Origin: JBGTKH01 sp041744735
GTDB lineage: Bacteria > Planctomycetota > Planctomycetia > Pirellulales > Pirellulaceae
Length of the DNA stretch: 7,586 bases
Reading direction: 5' to 3'
NCBI GenBank assembly: GCA_041744735.1
Contig: JBGTKH010000197.1
Location: 1-7,586, forward strand
Shown here: piece by piece, positions 1 to 4,604 of the stretch
Layout of the letters: each line of letters begins with the position of its first letter
How positions within the stretch are numbered: position 1 is the first letter of the stretch
The notes under the pieces: model-generated
Databases searched by the model: none
Told to the model about the DNA's origin: nothing
The model's input: the letters and a program-made list of their open reading frames with translations, nothing else
Position numbers and translations under genes: made by a program

Positions 1-1930
1 CGGCCGGTTGTTCGGCTGGCACGGCGGCTGGATCGGCCGCGGGTGCCGCAGCTTCGGCCAGTGGAGCCTCTTGGAGTTTGTCTTCATTCTTCGCTCCCTT
101 CGCATCGGCAGGAACGTCGAAACGGTCGATGGCCCCTAACCGCACTGCACCACCTTCGAAACCTCCGAAGACCGCTCCGCTCTTTTCCAATTCCTGTTGC
201 GAAGCGAGCCGCAGCGCCAAAGCTCGCCGCGCCGCGTCACCGTGTGTTGCGATGAATCTGGTGGTTTCAACAAACGCAAACCGCCGCCAGCCTTGCGTGC
301 CCAACAGCAGGTCGACCGCCAGCGGCGCCTTCTCGTTGGCCGGATCGAGATACACGTGAGCATCGGCCAGCTCGCGCACGTCGCTCTCCAACAGCACCAT
401 CACGGGCAGCCGCGGGGCTTGCTCGCGCTTCTCGATCATCTCCAGCACGCTGTCGTCCGCGACGGTGACGCCCACAACGGCGCTGATGGGCTGCCCGGCC
501 TCGTCGGTCGTTTCAATTGTCAGCTTGGCCTTGCCACCGGGAATGTAACGTTCGGCATTGGCGGTGATTTTGACGCTGATCGACTTGGCGGGCTGACGGA
601 AGATGAGCCGTTCGGCCAGCGGTTTTCCTTGGGCGTCCCAAACCGTGGCCATCAGCACGCCGTCGGCTGAATCGGGCGGAGTGAGTGTCGCGCGGGCGGT
701 AGCGCCGTTCTTACCGGCCAAAACATCGGAAAAAGTCAGTTTGGCAACTTCCTTCTCGCGCTTGCTCAGCGTGACGCTGAACGTCTCGCCGCTGGTGATC
801 GAAACGTCCAGATCAATCGGCTTCCCGGATTCATACACGTCTTGTGTCGTGCGGATCAAAGCGCCGGCGGGTTTTACGTCCGGCAGCGGGTATTGCGTCT
901 TGATGCCCGACGGCTCGGTGATTTTCAGAACGTACTTGCCGTCGGCTTGCGGCGTGAACTCGAAGCGGCCGCGGCCTTCGTGTTGGCTGCGGAATTGGGC
1001 AACCTCTTGGCCCTTGGCATCGAGCACCACACCGGCCAGATCGGCGGGCTTCTTCGCGGGTGTGAAGGCTTCGAAGTAGACGCGGTTCGGCAACCCGGCC
1101 ACCAAATCGCCGCCTTCGGGATACATGGTCAGATCGACCGTTTGCAGCAGGATGGGAATCGTTTTGCTGGCTGTCTCCAACACGCCGCCGTCTTCGATGA
1201 TCATGGCCAGTGTGCCTTCTCCGCGGCGGATATCAACGGGCAATTTGAAACGGGCGAGGCAGTCACCTTGCTCATCGACGGTCGCGGGGCCGCGGAATGC
1301 TTCGTCGCCGTCGACGCGCGCGATCACGGTCACATTGGCTCCGGTCGGAATGCCGCCTTCGGAACGTTCGGTGTGCAACGTGGCCACCACTTCATCACCG
1401 GGACCGTAGCCGTCTCGCAAGAATTTGATCTGACTTTTCAGACGCGGTGCCCGGTACGCGCGGATGTCGAACTTACGCTCGGCCGGTGCGTAACCGATCC
1501 ACGGGTAACTGACTTTCACCGTATACTCGCCGCCGGCTTGGCCAGTTGGCACGGCCCATTGAAATCCCAGCACGCTGTCTTCAGAGTTCACCGAACCGGA
1601 TGCCGCAGTGTCGCCTTTGGGCCCGCGGATTTCGACCAGCGCATTAGCCTGCGATTCGGCGGCCAGCGGCTTGCGCGTGGCGTGATGCAGAATGGTGCCG
1701 CGCAGGTAAACCGTCTCGCCCGGCCTGTACATCGGCTTGTCGGTGCTTACGAAGGTCAGATACCGCTCTTCGCCGCCAAGTGTCTGCGTGGCCGCGACGG
1801 ATTTGTCCGGCGCCTTCTCCTTAACGCCAACGTCGGCGTCTTCGGCGATCACAACCAACCACAAGCCACTGGCGGCGAAAGTAACTGCACACAATACCAA
1901 CGTGGTTCGAATGAGCGAGCGAGCGGACAT
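1..1930 (-). CDS. Alpha-2-macroglobulin/MG2-domain secreted protein (N-terminal 643 codons, 3' end outside window)
   Basis: The frame is open from ATG at 1930 to the left edge, so the C-terminus is missing. Residues 1-29 form a signal peptide (basic SLIR start, hydrophobic stretch, likely cleavage after VVIA). Residues 57-78 carry a classic MG2 opening, with TDKPMYRPGETVYLRG at 63-78. MYPEGGDLVAG (269-279) matches the conserved segment of a later MG domain. YIPGGKAKL (462-470), followed by TDEAGQP and GVTVADDSV (to 494), matches the A2M_N_2 bait-region domain. DLLLGTQGWRRF (540-551) is a motif of bacterial A2M-like proteins. After about residue 600 comes an Ala/Pro/Glu-rich linker. Bacterial A2Ms are envelope proteins thought to trap proteases; the thioester (CGEQ) region would lie in the missing part, so whether this one has it cannot be judged. 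The start is fixed by a strong Shine-Dalgarno. Family assignment is firm; the exact role is inferred. Confidence 0.93.
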   Translation of the reverse strand, partial: MSARSLIRTTLVLCAVTFAASGLWLVVIAEDADVGVKEKAPDKSVAATQTLGGEERYLTFVSTDKPMYRPGETVYLRGTILHHATRKPLAAESQANALVEIRGPKGDTAASGSVNSEDSVLGFQWAVPTGQAGGEYTVKVSYPWIGYAPAERKFDIRAYRAPRLKSQIKFLRDGYGPGDEVVATLHTERSEGGIPTGANVTVIARVDGDEAFRGPATVDEQGDCLARFKLPVDIRRGEGTLAMIIEDGGVLETASKTIPILLQTVDLTMYPEGGDLVAGLPNRVYFEAFTPAKKPADLAGVVLDAKGQEVAQFRSQHEGRGRFEFTPQADGKYVLKITEPSGIKTQYPLPDVKPAGALIRTTQDVYESGKPIDLDVSITSGETFSVTLSKREKEVAKLTFSDVLAGKNGATARATLTPPDSADGVLMATVWDAQGKPLAERLIFRQPAKSISVKITANAERYIPGGKAKLTIETTDEAGQPISAVVGVTVADDSVLEMIEKREQAPRLPVMVLLESDVRELADAHVYLDPANEKAPLAVDLLLGTQGWRRFAFVETTRFIATHGDAARRALALRLASQQELEKSGAVFGGFEGGAVRLGAIDRFDVPADAKGAKNEDKLQEAPLAEAAAPAADPAAVPAEQPA

Positions 1931-1936
1931 CGGAAA

Positions 1937-1943
1937 TCCTCCT
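1937..1943 (-). promoter_or_regulatory. Shine-Dalgarno of the A2M-like gene
   Basis: On the minus strand this reads AGGAGGA, ending six bases before the ATG at 1930. It is a near-perfect ribosome binding site. It decides the start codon and is the strongest such site in the window. Confidence 0.85.
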
Positions 1944-2005
1944 GCGTGAAGAGTCAGCGGCAAACGGCGCGGCGCAATCGACGGGCCGGCGCACTTGATC
2001 GTCGC

Positions 2006-2011
2006 ATTATA
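2006..2011 (-). promoter_or_regulatory. Candidate -10 box (TATAAT) for the A2M-like gene
   Basis: The minus strand reads TATAAT exactly, in an otherwise GC-rich spacer. It would place the transcription start near 1999 and give a leader of about 70 bases before the ATG at 1930. No hexamer resembling TTGACA is seen 16-18 bases upstream, so this is either a -10-only type promoter or a chance match. It suggests that the A2M-like gene is transcribed independently of the small gene upstream. Confidence 0.45.
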
Positions 2012-2101
2012 GACGAATCATGCCGCGAGAAGGATTCGCAGCCCGTGGGAAAGATCTTCGCGAGTGCGGGGGCGACTCACGGTCGCTTGCGGATGCGAAC
2101 T

Positions 2102-2398
2102 TCACTCAGGACCAGCGGGTTTCAGGATGTTCCCCTGCGGGTCCATCACTCCGACACGCGTGCCTTGGGCCAGTTGCAGCGCGTCCTTGATAGCTTCCTT
2201 GTTCGTCACCGCGACATAGGCCGCGTCTTTGCACTGATTGAGCCGCTGAAAGCCCTCGGCTAGCGTGGCCGTTGTTTCGACCTCGATCACGAATCCGTCG
2301 CAGCGAATGTCGCAGCCCTCGCCAACGTTATAGGAAGCTGAATATCGGCGGGCGATCCGATTTGCCGTCGCGGTGTGTGCCTTGTTCTCCTTGCCCAT
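2102..2398 (-). CDS. Small protein of unknown function (98 aa)
   Basis: I do not recognise a named family with certainty. The 98 residues are hydrophilic with no signal peptide or membrane segment, so a soluble cytoplasmic protein is likely. An N-terminal basic helix-like part (GKENKAHTATANRIARRY) precedes GEGCDIRCDGFVIEVETTAT (27-46). An alternating helix/strand pattern follows (AYVAVTNKEAIKDALQLAQ, then RVGVMDPQGNIL). D30, E39 and E41 on neighbouring predicted strands faintly recall a PD-(D/E)xK nuclease core, but the usual lysine is replaced by Glu, so no activity is claimed. The frame runs open upstream to 2506, but the ATG at 2398 is preferred because AGAGG lies five bases before it and the extra 36 residues look like non-coding translation. 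It is transcribed divergently from the oxidase gene. Confidence 0.72.
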   Translation of the reverse strand: MGKENKAHTATANRIARRYSASYNVGEGCDIRCDGFVIEVETTATLAEGFQRLNQCKDAAYVAVTNKEAIKDALQLAQGTRVGVMDPQGNILKPAGPE

Positions 2399-2598
2399 TG
2401 ACGCCTCTAACCTCTCTGCATCCGAATGTCGCCTGCCCGTCGAAGTCTCCCTATGTTGGAGTCTGATCTGTGTAGTCGTCAAGAGGGGATGGCTGCGACT
2501 AAACACGCCCGCGAGGCAAATATTCGGCGCGTTGGATACGAAGTCGCTGGCTGTTGTGGTATGACTACTATCGCGGGAATGCTGATTGGGCTTACACC
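2399..2598. other. Divergent intergenic region
   Basis: This 200-bp spacer separates the minus-strand 98-aa gene from the plus-strand oxidase, so it should hold both promoters. I see no convincing -35/-10 pair in either direction, no long inverted repeat and no RNA gene. A TTGACG on the minus strand (2477-2482) lacks a suitable -10 at normal spacing. Confidence 0.4.
2404..2408 (-). promoter_or_regulatory. Shine-Dalgarno of the 98-aa gene
   Basis: The minus strand reads AGAGG with a five-base spacer to the ATG at 2398. It is the reason for choosing this start over the in-frame ATG at 2506. Confidence 0.55.
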
Positions 2599-3750
2599 AT
2601 GCAGACGTACGACGTAATCGTGCTCGGCACCGGCGGCGTTGGCAGCGCGGCGCTGTATCATTTGGCCAACCGCGGAGTGCGCGTGTTAGGCTTGGACCGC
2701 TTCCCGCCGGGACATGACCGCGGCAGTTCGCACGGCCAGACGCGGATCATTCGGCAGGCGTACTTTGAACATCCTGATTACGTGCCGCTGCTGCGGCGAG
2801 CGTACGAGTTATGGGCGGATCTGGAGCAGCGGCGCGGCGAGCGTCTGTTTTACGACGTCGGACTGTTGGAGATCGGTCCGCCCGACGGCGTTGTGATCAA
2901 AGGCGTGCTGGAAAGTGCGCGACTGCACAATCTCGAAGTCGATCGACTGACGCCGGACGACGTCGCCAGCAGATTTCCCGGGTTTCAAGTTCCGCAGGGA
3001 TGCGAGGCAGTCTTCGAACGCCGCGCCGGCTATTTGCTCGTCGAACAATGCGTGCTGGCCCATCTGGACGAAGCGCAGAAGCTCGGCGCCGAGCTGCATA
3101 CCGGCGAAACCGTACTCGGTTGGTCGGCCGATACGCACGGTGTAACCGCGACGACCGCAACTCAGACTTACTCCGCGGCCCGCTTGGTCGTCACATCCGG
3201 CGCGTGGGCAAGTCAACTGCTTACGGACCTCGGTGTTCGACTGCTCGTGCTCGCGAAACATTTACACTGGTACGACAACGACGACGTTCGCTATCGCCAA
3301 GTGCGCGGCTGCCCGACGTTCTTTTACGAACTGCCCGAAGGTTACTTCTACGGCTTTCCTCACTTCGACGATTGGGGCGTGAAGATCGCCGAGCACAGCG
3401 GCGGGGCCGTCGTGAACGATCCGCTGCATGCCGACCGCAGCGTCGATGCGCAGGACCGCAGCCGCGTCGAACGATTTTTGGCTACTCACTTGCCTGGCGT
3501 TTCGCATCGTCCGACGCATCACGTCGTTTGTTTCTACACCATGTCGCCCGACGAGCACTTCATCGTCGATCGTCATACGCAGCACAACCAAGTCGCCTTT
3601 GCCGCCGGATTGTCGGGCCACGGCTTCAAATTCACAACCGTGCTGGGCGAAGTGCTCGCCGATCTCGTGCTGACCGGCCAGACACCGCTGCCCATCGACT
3701 TTCTGCGCTGCGATCGGCCCGCGTTGCATCGAGTCGAAGCCATCCAGTGA
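2599..3750 (+). CDS. FAD-dependent amine oxidase, monomeric sarcosine oxidase / N-methyltryptophan oxidase family
   Basis: At 383 residues it fits monomeric sarcosine oxidases (about 390). These enzymes oxidise secondary amines such as sarcosine to the demethylated amine, formaldehyde and hydrogen peroxide, using covalent FAD. The N-terminal dinucleotide-binding motif is VLGTGGVGSAAL (8-19). SSHGQTRIIRQAY (43-55) places H45, R49 and R52 exactly as in the Bacillus enzyme. K262 and H266 (WGVKIAEH) match its Lys265 (oxygen activation) and His269. C311 in CFYTMSPDEHFIVD matches Cys315, which binds the flavin; Y313 and K344 (SGHGFKF) match Tyr317 and Lys348. All key positions are intact, so it should be active. 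The exact substrate (sarcosine, N-methyltryptophan, pipecolate or another N-methyl amino acid) cannot be told. The frame opens at 2554, but the ATG at 2599 begins directly before the flavin-binding strand and fits the family length. No clear Shine-Dalgarno precedes it. No partner genes lie next to it, which fits a single-subunit enzyme. Confidence 0.93.
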   Translation: MQTYDVIVLGTGGVGSAALYHLANRGVRVLGLDRFPPGHDRGSSHGQTRIIRQAYFEHPDYVPLLRRAYELWADLEQRRGERLFYDVGLLEIGPPDGVVIKGVLESARLHNLEVDRLTPDDVASRFPGFQVPQGCEAVFERRAGYLLVEQCVLAHLDEAQKLGAELHTGETVLGWSADTHGVTATTATQTYSAARLVVTSGAWASQLLTDLGVRLLVLAKHLHWYDNDDVRYRQVRGCPTFFYELPEGYFYGFPHFDDWGVKIAEHSGGAVVNDPLHADRSVDAQDRSRVERFLATHLPGVSHRPTHHVVCFYTMSPDEHFIVDRHTQHNQVAFAAGLSGHGFKFTTVLGEVLADLVLTGQTPLPIDFLRCDRPALHRVEAIQ

Positions 3751-3916
3751 CAAGCATCCCACGATGCACTTCGGCCCGTCTATCTTGAATAACGCAACCC
3801 ATCGTACCGAGTCGTGCGCAATTCGTCGCGGATTGCGTCGCTTGGTGCTCACCGCGGTCACAGCAATTGCCGAATAAGTGTAGTGGCGAAGGACTCGTAC
3901 ACAGGAAACCGGCCGC

Positions 3917-4288
3917 ATGCTTGTCTCTGCAAATCACGTTGTTGGTCTCATCGAAATTGACATTGATCGCTCTCAAGCAACACCGGTTGAAAACGAACTC
4001 GCTGCTGGTGACGAGTCGCTACTGGGATTTCTGCGCCGCATATCGACAATGACCGCCGAGTCGTATGTCGCGGACAATGCCTCGTCAGAAGACTTTGGAC
4101 CGGCCGCCGAGTCCGCTCGGCAAATGCAATTGACTGTATCCCGTCGCTGGCGCAGCACCGACAACCCGGCACCGGCGGCACAGCCGCTACCGCCCAGCGT
4201 TGTGTACGCCGACTTCGAGCGGCTGGCCGATGATCTGGATGTGGAAGTCGAACGGTTGCAACGGCAATTCGCAGAGTGCCGGACGTAA
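3917..4288 (+). CDS. Hypothetical protein (123 aa)
   Basis: I do not recognise this protein. It is 123 residues long and acidic, with no signal peptide or membrane helix. Three parts can be seen: an N-terminal part with IEIDID (12-17); a Pro/Ala-rich linker (NPAPAAQPLPP, 83-93); and a C-terminal charged helix or coiled-coil (YADFERLADDLDVEVERLQR, 97-116). The balanced charged residues and the amphipathic helix look like real protein, whereas the overlapping minus-strand frames are Ser/Arg/Cys-rich and look like shadows. AGGA at 3903-3906 lies ten bases before the ATG, a slightly long spacing. The 166-bp gap after the oxidase stop argues against tight coupling. An alternative start is the ATG at 4050. 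Coding status is probable rather than certain. Confidence 0.5.
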   Translation: MLVSANHVVGLIEIDIDRSQATPVENELAAGDESLLGFLRRISTMTAESYVADNASSEDFGPAAESARQMQLTVSRRWRSTDNPAPAAQPLPPSVVYADFERLADDLDVEVERLQRQFAECRT

Positions 4289-4368
4289 CCGTTGGCGTTG
4301 CCGCTCAACAACACTCGTCATTGATGTTCGCATACTGCCGCCGATGCTATGATGGGCATTTCGCGATC

Positions 4369-4413
4369 GTAGCCGAAGTTGTGAAACTTCGGAACTCCCA
4401 CGAGTTCCGCTAC
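4369..4413. repeat. 45-bp palindromic element with three-way-junction (cruciform) fold
   Basis: The element is bounded by GTAGC (4369-4373) and its complement GCTAC (4409-4413). Inside are two hairpins: CGAAGTT/AACTTCG (4374-4380 with 4385-4391, loop GTGA) and GAACTC/GAGTTC (4392-4397 with 4402-4407, loop CCAC). Only C4408 and the two loops are left unpaired, so the sequence is almost fully self-complementary as a three-armed junction. Both strands start with GTAG, as at the foot of REP hairpins. It lies in non-coding DNA 80 bp after the 123-aa gene. I believe this is a recurring planctomycete repeat, but copy number cannot be seen here. There is no T-run, so a factor-independent terminator is unlikely. 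Confidence 0.8.
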
Positions 4414-4438
4414 GACGAGCCGGTGTGAAATGGCCTCG

Positions 4439-4567
4439 AGTGCTTTGTCAAAACTAAAAAGTGGGGTAAGCATCCTGCTTGCCACCACGATTTCCACGAG
4501 TAAACGCAAGCTGGAAGCTTACGCCACGTAACCGGCCGACCCTAAAATCAAACTTTGACAAAGCACT
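4439..4567. mobile_element. 129-bp MITE-like element with 14-bp terminal inverted repeats
   Basis: The ends are perfect 14-bp inverted repeats: AGTGCTTTGTCAAA at 4439-4452 and TTTGACAAAGCACT at 4554-4567. Inside lies a second, imperfect inverted pair, 4461-4483 and 4505-4527, matching at 19 of 23 positions. Each inner arm is itself a small hairpin (GGTAAGC/GCTTGCC around ATCCT; AAGCT/AGCTT around GGA). The element encodes no protein. I see no clear target-site duplication at the flanks. Its right end lies 37 bp before the start of the YfhO-like gene, so it forms most of that gene's upstream region. The right terminal repeat carries TTGACA (4555-4560) pointing toward the gene, but no -10 box follows at normal spacing. 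A non-autonomous transposon remnant is the best reading; a structured leader RNA is an alternative. Confidence 0.68.
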
Positions 4568-4593
4568 AGGCGAATTGCCGTCCGCGGTGTCCC

Positions 4594-4597
4594 GGAG
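4594..4597 (+). promoter_or_regulatory. Shine-Dalgarno deciding a TTG start
   Basis: GGAG lies seven bases before TTG at 4605. The alternative GTG at 4587 in the same frame has no ribosome binding site at suitable distance, and no ATG is available near the first membrane helix, so TTG at 4605 is preferred. Confidence 0.5.
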
Positions 4598-4604
4598 TGT
4601 TGGT

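Noticed and set aside
842..2263. Long plus-strand open frame of 473 codons
   Set aside because: It lies antisense to the A2M-like gene, which has family motifs, a signal peptide and a strong ribosome binding site. The plus-strand translation shows no domain logic and is a GC-driven shadow.
2399..2506. 36-residue N-terminal extension of the 98-aa protein
   Set aside because: The extension is Arg/Ser/Thr-rich and looks like non-coding translation; the ATG at 2398 has AGAGG at good spacing.
2554..2598. Upstream ATG of the oxidase frame, adding 15 residues
   Set aside because: The extra residues have no counterpart in the family, and the flavin-binding strand starts at once after the ATG at 2599.
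3817..3837. Hairpin CGCAAT/ATTGCG after the oxidase gene as a terminator
   Set aside because: The stem is only six pairs with a nine-base loop and no T-run follows.
3973..4314. Minus-strand 113-codon frame opposite the 123-aa gene
   Set aside because: The composition is dominated by Ser, Arg and Cys as expected for a shadow, and no ribosome binding site was seen; the plus-strand product looks more protein-like.
4431..4575. Target-site duplication around the MITE-like element
   Set aside because: The flanks (…CCTCG and AGGCG…) do not form a direct repeat, so no duplication is claimed.
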